Assembly (NCBI GenBank): GCA_030549175.1 | Contig: JAUKUA010000005.1 | Coordinates: 248,001 to 312,000 of the forward strand | Length of the DNA: 64,000 nt | Reading direction: 5' to 3' | Source: Lasiosphaeris hirsuta | Lineage: Eukaryota > Ascomycota > Sordariomycetes > Sordariales > Lasiosphaeriaceae | Part shown: in pieces, positions 44,104 through 55,430 of the stretch | How positions within the stretch are numbered: the stretch's first letter is position 1 | Layout: each line of letters starts with the position of its first letter | The notes under the pieces: model-generated | Told to the model about the DNA's origin: nothing | The model's database searches: none | The model's input: the letters and a program-made list of their open reading frames with translations, nothing else | Program-made: the position numbers and the translations under genes

Positions 44104-47100
44104 TAGGTACCCCGAAATTCGCGGCATCGGGAATCGTACCTCGACACGTCGTAACCTCTACAAAAGGACGTAGCCATCATAGCACGGAGGAACCCTCTTA
44201 TAAGAAGGTTAAGCGAAGTTACGAACTATATCACGATACTTACAAAATCGTCCCTATGACCATTGTCTATTATAGAGCTAAGGAAATTCCTATCCGAGTA
44301 CTCCTAGACCTTGGTACCTCAGGCCCGGTTATAAGTAAAGACCTCGTCAAAAAATAAAACATCTCTTACGTGTATAGAACGATTTCGAAACCCTTAAAAG
44401 CCTTTAATAGAACTATCAACCTTAAATTAGGTAGGGAATATACTAGGAAAATCGTTTTACGGTACTAAGTAAAGTACTTTTCTCGTATAATATTCGAAAT
44501 CTCTCCCCTCAACGTAGAATGTAACATCCTTCTTCCGTATTAGTAGTTATAATGATACTAGCCGGACCACTTGTAGGACCTTGACATATCGAAAATAGCT
44601 TTTAGTTCGGACTATTATCGTTAAAACTATACTTCCCTCGTGATCTTAGGAAATAAGAGCTCTATTACAAATGTCATAACATCCTACGTCCTAAACATCT
44701 CCGAAAGATTTAAGATCTTTGTACCTTTAACGTCTCCTAAAGTGGCCTAACGGCTCCTAGACTACTAGCCTTGGGATCATATGATTAATATTATCAGAGA
44801 CGAAAAACTCCTATAGGGACCTCTTTATCCCATGTCATCTTTAGAAAAGAAAATCCTTCATAAATAGCTAGACTAGATACTTAAGGAAGGTAAGATATAG
44901 AAATCTAAATTATCTTATTTCTCACTTATCTTCTTCGTAAATAAGGAAATATTATTAGAAAAGGCGGCTATAAGGGACCCAGAAAATCTCTACCTTATAG
45001 TCGACTATCGAAAAATCAACGAATAAACTATTAAAAACCGCTACCTACTATCCCTAATCACCGAACTCTAAGATACCTTTACTAGATTTATCATCTTTAC
45101 GAAAATAGATTTAAAGTCGGGATTTAACTTGATTCGGATAAAAGAGGACTACGAATAGAAAACAATGTTCTGAACTTATTATGGTCTCTTTAAATTTAAT
45201 ATAATATCTTTCGGCCTTACTAATACTTCTACTACCTTCCAAGGTATAATAAATCATATCTTCTAAGACCTTATCGATCAAAGCCTCCTATCCTATATTA
45301 ACGATCTTCTCATTTATATAAGTTCTAAAGAAAAATACGATAAAATTGTCGTTAAAGTCCTTAAGTAACTTCAGAAGTATAATCTTATTATTAACTCTAC
45401 TAAATATATATAAGATACTAAGAAATTAAAATACCTAGGCTATATCATTAATACTAAGGATATAGTAATATTAAAGAATAAGATAAAATATATCCTCTTA
45501 TAGAAATAGCCAAAATCGATAAAAGGAGTCTAATAATTTAATAGATTTACAAACTTCTACAGACGTTACATCAAAGGCTACTTACACATTGCCAAACCGT
45601 TCACTGATTTTATGAACCTTACCTAGAAAAACTAAACATAGAATAATTAGATAAACATTATATTTAAAATATTAAAGAAAGCCTTTACTAAAGTCTTTAT
45701 TTTAGTCTATTTTAACCCTAATAAGCTACCTATTATTAAACCTAACACTTTAGATTACATATTAGAAAGAATAATATCTTAAAAGTAAGATAATAATAAG
45801 ATATATTCTATGGCATTTTATTTAAGAAAATTAATCCCTATAGAAATTAACTATAAAATTTATAACAAAGAACTTCTAACGATAGTTAACTACTTTTAAC
45901 GTTAAAGATACTATCTTAAAGGTACTAAATATTACATCGAAATCTTCTTAGACTACCATAATCTAAAATACTTTCAGACTATAAAGGTCCTTAACTACCG
46001 CTAAGCCCGTTAAACTTAGTAACTCGCTACTTTCGATTTCGTTATCAATTTCCGTCCCAGCATATAAAATGCTAAGGTAAATACTCTCTCGTAGTATAAA
46101 GAGTACTTTTTAGAAAGGGGGGATAAAAACTAACTGATAACCTCTATTTTAAATAAGGAACATTTTTCATACTCTAAAGTTCTTATATTTATACTCTTAA
46201 AAGTATACCTTTATAACATTCTAATACCAAAATAAAACGAAGAATTCTTCGAGCAAATCAAAGTTACTACTCTTACAAACGAAACATATCAAAAGGCTCT
46301 GGTTTCCCTTAGAAAAGACATAACTAACGAAGACGGAATCCTATTTATAAAAAATCGTATTTAGATTTTTAATAACAAGGAACTTAAGATCTAGATTATC
46401 TACTCTAAACACAATACCAAAGTAATAGGCTATATAGATATAGATAAGACCGTTAAACTTATTAGACGGCACATGTTCTAACAAAATCTTAAGAAAGACG
46501 TCGCTGACTTTATATGCTCCTGTCATAAATGTCAAAGTAACAAACTAAGACGTTACCTTCCTTTTAAACTACTTTATCTTATTAAATTAAAATATTTCCT
46601 ATAGAGACTTATTTTAATAAACTTCATAACGGACTTTCCTCTCTCTAATAAATATAACTTTATCTAAGTCATTGTTAATACCTTTACTAAAATAACATAC
46701 TTTATCTTTTTAAAAGACGATACCAAAAAGATAAAAGACTTAATCTTAATCTTTACCCGTAAATATTAAAAATATTATGGTATACCTACTAGTATCATTT
46801 TTAATCGGGATTCACGGTTTAACATAAGACTTTAGCACGACTTCTTTAAATATGTCAGAGTTAAGCTAAAGATGTTAACCTCGTTCTACCCCGAAATAGA
46901 TAACTAGACTAAACGTCTTAATTAACATATTAAGGCCTACTTTAAAGCCTTCGTAAACTATAAGATAAACAACTAAGACACCTTATTACCTATAGCCGAA
47001 TTTACATAGAATAACACCAGATTAACTTCTACTGGTAGCTCTTCTTTCTATGTTAACTACGGATATTATCCGGCTATTAATAATCTACCTAACGAGTCTA

Positions 47101-47710
47101 TACGAAACCCGTATAGCAAAATCATAATACATTAGATAACCACGGTCTACGAAAACCTTTGTAAAACCCTTAAAAAATCTCAAAAATAGATGAAGAAATA
47201 CATAGATAAGAAGTGAACGGAAATATCCTCCTTTACTAAGAAGTAATTAGTAATATTAGACGTTAGAAATATTAAAACCAAAAAACCCTTAAAAAAGTTA
47301 GATAAGAAGTTACTTAGACTATTTAAAATCTTTAAGGTAATATCTCCTACAGCCGTGAAACTTAAACTTTCGGAGCGTTAAAAAATTCATCTTATCTTTT
47401 ACGTCTCTCTCATTAAACCTTTCCGAACTAGCTCTTAGCTAATCCCCGACCTTATTTAGGTCTTAAAGTAAGTAGGAGACGTTTATCCTAAGGAATTTAT
47501 AGTGGAGGAAATTATAAACTCCCGTACTAAGAAAAGGATAGTAGAGTATCTTGTTAAATAGGATAGATACCCCAAAGAAAAAGATTAGACTTAGGAACTA
47601 TACGAGTACTTTTCTGACACTTAGAAACTTTAGGACTTCTACGTTAAGTACCTACATAAGCCAAAGGACCTTAGGGTTATTAACCTAGGAACTCGAGGCG
47701 AGTTCTTTTA
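44104..47710 (+). pseudogene. pol of the inner element (protease, RT, RNase H, integrase, chromodomain)
   Basis: Heavily mutated but ordered. Protease-like LLDLGTSGPVISKDLV at about 44310. RT pieces KKILHK, NLYLIVDYRKINE, FTKIDLKSGFNLIRIKEDYE, FGLTNTSTTFQGIINHIF, and LLSYINDLLIY (YxDD with the first Asp as Asn) at about 45290-45320. RNase H region VYFNPNKLPII and following (45700-46080). Integrase zinc region (about 46440-46540: RRHMF, CSCHKCQ) and core (VNTFTKITYF, PTSIIFNRDSRF, SFYPEIDN). Chromodomain at about 47485-47640. Dozens of TAA/TAG stops, with few TGA, as expected from RIP of CAA, CAG, CGA and TGG codons. Confidence 0.88.
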
Positions 47711-47723
47711 AGAAGGGAAATAG
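47709..47723 (+). other. Polypurine tract of the inner element
   Basis: The purine-rich AAGAAGGGAAA run immediately before the 3' LTR (47724) is the expected priming site for plus-strand DNA synthesis. Confidence 0.6.
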
Positions 47724-49051
47724 TGTTATATTAGTAGGTTTACCTAGGTTGACAAGATTACTAACTTCCTTGACCAAGCCCTATACTAGTAATATAAACC
47801 ACATATAAGAAGTATATACCCATTGACCTACAAATATCCGTCATAGATTACGTAGATAAGGGAACTATCACAGAGGATAGTTACAACGTGGCTTAACCTT
47901 AGAACACGATCCTACACGTAGCTTATAGCCTATTTAGCTAACACGTAGGTCAGCGGATTCTCCTAAGTACCCACGGGTTATAACGGAATATCTAGAACTA
48001 CTCACAAGTTAAAGTAGCTATATAACGGATCTCGCCCATGCTAAGTAACGTTATTAAACTTCAGATTTATCATAGACAAGCTATCTAACCTTAATATCGT
48101 AGCCAGGGCCTACATAGTCAGCCTAGACCCTGTAGCTAGTCTTTCGAATCATGGACCTCCCCGCTATCGCTGGCATTCCTTTAGAAGACCTAGAACCTAA
48201 CGTTCTCCGGAGTCTAGCTTCAATGGTAACAGGTAGCCGTAACTCCCACGTGTAAGTCACGAAGGAAACCGTTACTATGACAGCCGACCTAGGAATTAAC
48301 CTAACAACGTTATAGCCAACGTAAGTACCGAGGACGTGAAGGAATACCTATAGCAATAGATACCATGCCGCTAGAGTTATATAGATAAGTACTAATACCG
48401 GCCATGGACCGATATATGATAGGCCGGCTTCACTTAGCTTGTAGCCGCTGATTTGTAGGGCGTGAGAGACAGGCGGCTAGAAAGGAGATTCGGGACCGAC
48501 GGGCGGCTAAGAGGATTCTTCAGGTATTCTAGTATCCTTGTATCTTGTACATAGCCTTCCATAAGTAAGACAGGTACGCTACGACGGATCCTTGAGAGAA
48601 AGAAGCTCCCCAGTTCTCTTTAGACAAACCTAGAAAGATTATTAGTTGAACTTTAGTGAAGCTGAGAGGTAATACAACCTTGTGAACCCTTCTGTTTCTC
48701 CTGACTTACAACTACGAAGTATTATGTCTTATCTTCTGTTAGATCATTCTATCTCCCTGAACCTCCTTCTCCCTAGCTCTCCACCACTTTGCATTACGAC
48801 AGTCAACTCCCTCACCGTTCTGTTCTAAAGCTCTGAATCGGACCTTGTGCTTATTAGCCTTACGAAGATCAACTCCCTGAGTTCGTCGTATGAAAGCTCT
48901 GAACTAAACCAACAGCAATTATCGGGGTAGTTCGCTGAACGGTTAAGTCGTGAGTTAGGAAAAGGTTAAAGCTCTGTAGTCTGACCCTCCATTCGATATC
49001 TCACCTTGTGGTTGTCACACCCCAGACCTTCGTGGGCTGGCCTGTGTCACA
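47724..49051 (+). repeat. 3' LTR of the inner element
   Basis: 1328 bp, beginning TGTTATATTAGTAGG (against TGTCACACTGGTAGG in the 5' LTR) and ending GGCCTGTGTCACA. The first ~700 bp are RIP-mutated; the last ~600 bp are nearly identical to the 5' LTR. Confidence 0.92.
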
Positions 49052-49056
49052 AATTC
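49052..49056 (+). repeat. Target-site duplication AATTC (right) of the inner retroelement
   Basis: Identical to 41267-41271. Confidence 0.88.
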
Positions 49057-52000
49057 TTCGGTAATTAACCATAAGATGAAGGTTCTTTAGATCTCTTGTA
49101 GCTACTTTTTTTAATAATACTTCTTTATTTATAAAGAAAATAAGTAAAAAACATAGTAACTTTGATTCTTATATCTTACCTTCTCTAAGTATTTAATCTA
49201 ACTATTTATGAAGGATTTTCTTTTCTAAGGATGATATAGGATAAAGGGGTTTCTATGAGAACTTTTCGTCTTTAATAATATCAATCATATAGTCCCATAG
49301 CTAATGGTCTAATAGTTGTTAAGCCACTTTAAGAGATACTAGAGGCGTAAAGATCCTAAATCTTTTAGAGATATCTAAGATATAAGATGTTATGACACTA
49401 GTAATTAAGTTTTTACTTCCTAAGATTATAAGGGAAGTATAGTTCTAGTGATAGTAGTCCGAACTAAAGGTTACTTTCGTTATATTAAGGTCCTATAGGT
49501 AGTCCGGCTAATATTGTTGTAACTATTAGTATAGTAGAAGGATGTTACATTCTACGTCGAGAGGAGAGACTTCGAATGTGATATAAGAAAAGTATTCTAC
49601 TTAGTACTATAGGACGATTTCCTTAGTATATTTCTTACTTAATTTAAGGTTGATAGTTTTGTTAAAGGCTTCCAAAGGTTTTAAGATCGTTTTACGTATA
49701 TAAAAGATGTTCCATTTTTTAATAAAGTCCTTACTTATAACCGGGCTAGAGGTACTAAGGTCTAAGAGTACTTAGACGGAGATTTCCTCGGCTCCGTAGT
49801 AGACAATGGTTATAGGGATAATCTTATGAGTACTATGATATAGTTCGTAGTTTTATTTAACCTTTTTATAAGAGGGTTTCTTAGTATTATAATAGGTACG
49901 CTTCTTAACAGAGGTTACGGCGTGTTGAGGTATAGTTCCTAATACCGTGAGATTCGGAGTGCCGGTTAAAAATCCGATGTATCCTTACTATCAGATAGTT
50001 TAATAATATGAGGAAAAAGCTTAAGATAGTTCTTTTTTATCATGGTAGAGACCTTAGCTTTCTTAGATAGTCGAAAGGAGATATTTTCCTATTCCTCACT
50101 TTTATCTTTCATTCTATATTTAGTCTTAGCTCCGGAGATTTTTCTAGGTAGCTTAGGAATATCTTTACTATCCTTAGTTTTCCTATTATAATATTCGAGG
50201 GTATTATAGTCTTATCGTCTATAGTAGTAATATCTCTTACTTACTTTATACTTGTTAATTTTAACCTAGTCTATCTTAGTCGTAACTTCCTTATAAGTGT
50301 GTTAATACTTTATTCGGGTAGATATTGAAGGCTTATCCTCCTTATTTTATTATTTCTGTTTTGGGCCCCTTTTAAGCTTCTAGTTAGATATAGGACCAGA
50401 GTAGGAGCTAGAGGTATTGACTTCTTCTTAATAATTATTCTTCTTTAAACGTTTCTTATTATTCGAAGTAAACTTTTCTTTTTTTTACTTGACCTTATGA
50501 TTAATTTCACGGTTTTTCATTTTGTCTTTATAAATTAAGCTAGTAATAATGACAGCTTTAAGAAAGTTAATATTATCAGAAAGGAGGTATCTTATATATA
50601 AATAAATTAAGTCTATTATAATATCGGAGATAGTATTAATAATTAGTAATTATAAGGCCTAGTTACTAAGATTAACGATATAATTAAGTTCTTAAAAATT
50701 TATTATATATTTGTTTATATCTCTATTATAGGTTAGGGCTTTTATAACCTCATAATCCTTAGTTCTTCGTACTAGGTTATAAAAACGTTTAATTATAGCG
50801 GTAATATAGTTATTCTATTAATTTACTAAGTTAAGCTTTTCGATCTAAGTCTCTCTTTTCTAATATTATTCAAAGGTAGTACCTTTAGTAAGAATACCGA
50901 CAAATCTAATTTTAACCTTATTATTAAGGAAACTTTATTTATAGATGTTAAAATATTCCTTAACGAAGTGTTACCATGTCTCAAATTTACCTTTATCTCT
51001 TCTATTATACTTTTTAAGTCTTACTATAGTTATGGTAATACCCTGACTATAGGATTTCTAAATCGTATTAGTATTATTATAAATTAGGTCTTAGTTAGTA
51101 TAGATAAGGTTAAGAAAGATTACTATAAGGTCACGTAGAGATAAAGGGCTTTGGGAGCTTGGACCTTAAGGTCCTAAGGGTCCCAGGGGCCCTAGTAAGC
51201 CTCTTAGAAGTTTAGAGAGATTAGAAGGTAGACTTATATAATAGAGATCGTCGTCTAAGTCGTTATTATTATTATCGTTAAAAAGAGATAATATCTTTAT
51301 CTTAGTATAATGGAGAGGTAAATTTCCTCTTATGTTTCTACTTCGTATCTTAGTATTAAAGTTCTATATACTATCGACTTATCTCTAAGCTCGTGTTAAG
51401 ATTTCCCGGGTAGCCCTTTATTAAAGGTTATAGTCAAAGAGGAAGTCCTTATCTTAGTCGAAATACCGTATAGAAATTGATTTTTTAGACGGTTATGAAG
51501 TCTATCGTAAAGATTTAACAGAGGGGGTCTTCTATAAACATATCATAGCTTTCTAGATAATTTATTCTTTATCGTAAGGTCTTACTTATGTTAACCTTAA
51601 TACAAAAGCTTCTTTAACGAGGTTGTTAGAATAGTCCTTAAGCTAGTCAAATAGTTTTTAGTCCTTCAGAGTTCGTAATACTCCTAGTTATTAAAGTACT
51701 ATAAAAGAATTAAGTTAGCTTTAGGCCGTGGTAGACTAATAACTAAATTCTATGTTATAGTAGTCTTATCAAGCTTACTTTTCTTCTTAAATACGAAGGA
51801 GTTCCTTAACTTTAATAAGCTTAACGTTTTATTCCCTAGCCTATACTTCTTACTTTTATATTTACTGTGCCTACCGTTATTTTTACTTAATAATCTTTTT
51901 ACGAAGGATTTCGGTACGTGTAACAATAAGATTAAGGGATTTTTTACACTAGGTTATTTAAGTAGTAAACTAAGCTAATCTTTAGTTAACCTCAATACCG

Positions 52001-52300
52001 AAAGTAATATAAAAAACTTCTAATTCCTACTAAGTACTTTTAAGGACATATTAATTTATCTTAACATATTATATTATTAACTAGTAGTTAGTAACTAAGA
52101 TAGTAAATGTTAAAGTAAGTAAGTCGAGCCTCTCTTTATCCTTACATATGTTATTTATAAAGAAATAAAGTTTCTTATAAGCTTTAATGACTTAATTATA
52201 AAAGTAAATAAACTATTAAGATAGTTTAGTAAGGGTTTCGGAGCTCGATAGAAGTATAAGAAATCTTCTAATAGTTTAGATTTTTATCTTAGAAAGTTCT
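49057..52300 (-). pseudogene. gag and 5' pol of the outer element, heavily RIP-mutated
   Basis: Minus strand. Gag starts at about 52283 (aligning by eye with 42736 of the inner element), and the Pro/Gly collagen-like run is at about 51130-51240. The Gag core, zinc-knuckle region (about 50180-50240), protease and the beginning of the reverse transcriptase follow down to 49057. Compared with the inner element there are about 0.95 kb of extra gag sequence between the start and the Pro/Gly run (about 51290-52230). Stops are mainly TAA/TAG. Domain limits are approximate. Confidence 0.75.
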
Positions 52301-52444
52301 TAAATCATAAGGTTAGTTTCGAGGGAAGATTCGGTTTCTTAACCCCAAAGTACGGCCAAGTATAATATGGGATTATCGGTTATTTGTAAATGAAGTAGTA
52401 GCTAAGTAAGTATTTTTTTACGAAAGATAAGAAAAAAGATTATC

Positions 52445-53773
52445 TATGACATAAGTTAGCCCACGGAGATCTAGGATATAACAACTATAAGGTAAGATAT
52501 TAAATAAAAAGTTAGACTATAAAGCTTTAACCTTTTTCTAACTCTCAACTTAACCATTTAATAAACTATCCCGATAATTACTATTAGTCTAATTTAGAAC
52601 TTTTATATGACGAACTTAAGGACTTAATCTTCACAAGGTTAATAAGTATAAGGTCCGATTTAAAAGTTTAGAACAGAACGGTAAAGGAGTTAACTATTAT
52701 AATATAAAGTAATAAAGAGCTAAAGAGAAGGAGATTTAAGGAGATAGAATGATCTAACAGAAGATAAGACATAATATTTCGTAGTTATAAGTTAGGAAAA
52801 ACAGAAAGGTTCATAAGGTTATATTACCCCTTAGCTTTACTAAAGTTTAACTAATAATCTTTCTAGATTTGTCTAAAGAAAACTAGGGAACTTCTTCCTC
52901 TTAAAGATCCATCGTAACGTACCTATCTTACTTATGGAAGGCTATGTATAAGATACGAGGATACCAAAATACCTAAAGGATCCTTCTAGCCGCCCGTCAG
53001 TCCCAAATCTCCTTTCTAACCGCCCGTCTCTCACGCCTTACAAATCAGCGGCTACAAGCTAAGTAAAGCTGGCCTATCACACGTCGGTCCACGGCCGGTA
53101 TCAATACTTATCTATACAGCTCTAACGGCATAGTATCTATTACTATAAGTGTTCCTTCACGTCCTTAGTACTTACGCTAGCTACAGCGTTATTAGGTTGA
53201 TCTCTAGGTCGGCTGTCATAGTAACGGTTCCCTTCGTGACTCACACGCGGGGGTCACGGCTACCTGTCACTACTGAAGCTAGACTCCGGAGAACGTCGGG
53301 TTCCAGGTCTTCTAAAGGAATGCCAGCGATAACGGGAAGGTCCATGATTCGAAAGACCAGCTGTAGGATCTAGGCTGACTGTACAGGCCCTGACCACGAT
53401 ACTAAGGTTAAATAGCTTGTCCATAACAAATCTGAAGTCTGATGACGTTACCTAGCACGGGCGAGATCCGTTGTACGGCTACTCTGGCTTGTGAGTGGTT
53501 CTGGGCGTTCCATCGTAACCCGTGGGCGCTTAGGAGAGTCCGCTGACCTGTGTGCCGGCTGAATAGGCCATTAGCCACACGTGGGATCATGTCCCGAGGT
53601 TAAGCCACGTTGTGGCCATCCTCTGTGGTAGTTGCCCTTATCCACGTGATCCATGATAGATGTTCGTGGGTCAATGGGTATGTACTTCTTGTGTGTGGTT
53701 CGTGCCGCTGGTGTATGGCTCGGTCAAGGAGGTCAGTGACCCTGTTGACCTAGGTGAGTCTACCAGTGTGACA
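52445..53773 (-). repeat. 5' LTR of the outer element
   Basis: About 1329 bp. On the plus strand it starts TATGACATAAGTTAGCCC (RIP-mutated form of TGTGACACAGGCCAGCCC) and ends CTACCAGTGTGACA. Mutations are dense up to about 53100 and sparse after that. Confidence 0.88.
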
Positions 53774-53778
53774 AAGGT
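53774..53778 (+). repeat. Target-site duplication AAGGT (right) of the outer retroelement
   Basis: Identical to 39565-39569; joins the two halves of the HET-gene tail. Confidence 0.85.
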
Positions 53779-53814
53779 GGAGGAGACTTGGATAACACAG
53801 GTCTAGCAAAGTGA
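53779..53814 (+). pseudogene. Last codons of the interrupted HET-domain gene
   Basis: Taking out the retroelement and one AAGGT copy, the frame ending ...GGAVESQQG at 39569 continues in phase as GGDLDNTGLAK and stops at TGA 53812-53814. Eleven codons are therefore separated from the rest of the gene by 14.2 kb. Confidence 0.7.
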
Positions 53815-53996
53815 CAGACCAAGAGCTATGCCTTGTTCGGACCGGTAGAACACGGAGGGCGGCTGAAAACGTTGGATATTGTAGCCCAAGGAAGCACCAT
53901 CGTAACCCTCACAGTCCCTAATCCCATCTTCCATGGTTCCAACTTCTCATTTACGGCCATCCGCCTATCTCTTTCGGCAGCCTCCGTAGCGGCCGG

Positions 53997-54644
53997 TCAA
54001 ACAGTGCGCCGAAGGGAGCTTCCGACTTGCTGGACCGCTTGATCGGTACTGCGCTCTTCCACTCTAATAGAGGCAATGTTGTCCCCCCGCGGAGGAGACC
54101 ACTCCGGCCGGAACGGCCCGACCATGGGAGCGACGACCGAGTTCCTGAAACCCGTGTTCATGACAAGCCAAAGACCCAGCACCCCGAGCGAGTAAATCGA
54201 CAGCATCGCGACTCCCATCCACCCGGCCACAGGGACGTAGGCCGTGATAGCCAACGAAAGAAGAAAGAAGGCGCCGATGGAGAGCGCGTTCAGCGCCAGG
54301 ATGAGGATGGCATGGGTCGGGCCGTTCGGGGGGAGCTTGAGGTCGTCTGCGCCGGGGAACGGGGGACTGCAGCAGACGAGTTTCGCAGTGATGGCTAAGC
54401 CGAGAGTGGCCACGAATAATAGCCAGCTGAGAGCGATTAGGAGCCGAATTGTTTCTACCGAGAAGACGTCGGCCGGGTTTACGGCTGGGTCGCGGCTTCG
54501 GAGGGTCCTCGGATCAAGGATGTCAGTAACGATGACGGTAAAGGTGATTTGTCCTCCGAGCGCGGCAGTACCAATGATGGCGTTGTAATATCCGTCGAGC
54601 CAATTCCGAAATGTGGTTTGAGAACTTCTCTCGGTCGTCGCCAT
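53997..54644 (-). CDS. Four-helix membrane protein of unknown function
   Basis: Intronless, 215 aa, ATG at 54644. A short hydrophilic N-terminus (TERSSQTTFRNWLDGYYNAI) is followed by a first hydrophobic helix (IGTAALGGQITFTVIV, about 22-42), then helices at about 73-93, 110-132 and 138-160, and a polar C-terminal tail of about 50 residues. I recognise no catalytic motif. Small multi-pass proteins of this look are common near HET/NLR gene clusters in ascomycetes, but I cannot link it to any function. Its composition and GC content are like the healthy genes of the window and unlike the RIP-mutated DNA next to it, so it appears intact and outside the RIP zone. Confidence 0.65.
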   Translation of the reverse strand: MATTERSSQTTFRNWLDGYYNAIIGTAALGGQITFTVIVTDILDPRTLRSRDPAVNPADVFSVETIRLLIALSWLLFVATLGLAITAKLVCCSPPFPGADDLKLPPNGPTHAILILALNALSIGAFFLLSLAITAYVPVAGWMGVAMLSIYSLGVLGLWLVMNTGFRNSVVAPMVGPFRPEWSPPRGDNIASIRVEERSTDQAVQQVGSSLRRTV

Positions 54645-55430
54645 TTTGTGTTATGACGTCATCAACCAGGTCGTTACAGGAACCAAATGGAATGCTGCAT
54701 GTATTGGCGAGATACCTTGATGTCTTTTTTAAGTGCGCGAAGGGAAAATGGCCCTGTTATGTTGCTTTATTACGGTATATGAGATGAATTTAGAATGCTG
54801 CCAGGCGAGCTGGATTTCAGAAAGGTCGGGACGCAGGACAGGCCGGACGGCCCATCACGAAACAAAATGCGGCGGACCAGCAATAAAAATGAGCAAAAAC
54901 TGCTGCAGAGCGGAACGAACGGCACACATTCCATGGAGCAGGCTTAGGCGTCTGCCTAGATGGAACATAGGCATGATAAGATTGGCCTGGTGGAATGGAT
55001 GCCGAATAGAACTAGTGGCAGGAGTGCGGCGGTGTTGGAGATCATCATCGTGCGTAATGATGCGAGACCAGTCGGTAAGCACAGATGCTGAAGGGGTGAA
55101 AAGTGCGATGACGGGCGCTCGGGGATGATTGGCTGGGAATTGGCACAGCCGCTGGTGAGGTAGAAACAATAGGTTGATGCTCTCGATTAATGCTGATCCG
55201 CCAGAGGGAGGCTTTAGGCGTCGCATTGATGGTGATATTGAGGTTCAAGTTAATGCCTGGAGGAACTCCTAAAGCGAAGCGGGAAGTTCCGAAAGGTTCT
55301 TCAGCACCACAAAAGCACGATCCACCGTAAGTGCACGGACCAATTATGCACGGGCCACTTCGATTCCCGTTTTGGGTTTTGGCACATGTGATTGTGATCC
55401 ATCCATCCCTCCGACACACGTGATAATCCT
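54645..55430. other. Stretch without a confident gene
   Basis: Minus frames at 54855-55226 and 55045-55419 lack recognisable domains. The second has a short Cys-rich patch (GPCIIGPCTYGGSCFCG) but no signal peptide. Part of this stretch may be the 3' terminal region of the Helitron, whose end (hairpin followed by CTRR on the minus strand) I could not fix. Confidence 0.3.

Larger units (their letters stand above)
41272..49051 (+). mobile_element. Inner Ty3/Gypsy chromovirus, full structure, inactivated
   Basis: A 7.8-kb plus-strand LTR retrotransposon with LTRs at 41272-42589 and 47724-49051 and target duplication AATTC, inserted in the reverse transcriptase of the outer element. Order: LTR, gag (42736-44103), protease, reverse transcriptase, RNase H, integrase, chromodomain, polypurine tract, LTR. 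The C-terminal chromodomain (FIVEEIINSRTKKRIVEYLV, about 47485-47640) places it in the chromovirus clade of Metaviridae. The left LTR and first 800 bp of gag are nearly intact. From about 43385 through about 48400 the sequence is saturated with TAA/TAG and C-to-T/G-to-A changes. No canonical TGG primer-binding site directly follows the left LTR. Confidence 0.92.
39570..53773 (-). mobile_element. Outer Ty3/Gypsy chromovirus-type element, internally deleted and interrupted
   Basis: A minus-strand LTR retrotransposon with LTRs at 52445-53773 (5') and 39570-40936 (3') and a 5-bp target duplication AAGGT. The internal part is split by the inner element: gag, protease and the start of the reverse transcriptase are in 49057-52444, and the continuation of the reverse transcriptase is in 40937-41271. 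Immediately after the YxDD region the sequence runs directly into the 3' LTR, so RNase H, integrase and chromodomain are absent. The 3' LTR also differs from the other LTR copies over about 40735-40905. The internal part and the near half of the 5' LTR are densely mutated by C-to-T/G-to-A changes. The element is inserted in the 3' end of a HET-domain gene. Confidence 0.85.

Noticed and set aside
43385..52444. AT-rich block considered as centromeric or mitochondrial DNA
   Set aside because: Ordered gag and pol motifs and LTR structure show it is RIP-mutated retroelement DNA; AT bias comes from transitions.
53149..53373. 74-codon plus frame (and a matching minus frame at 41592-41885)
   Set aside because: Lies within LTR sequence and appears in several LTR copies; not a separate gene.
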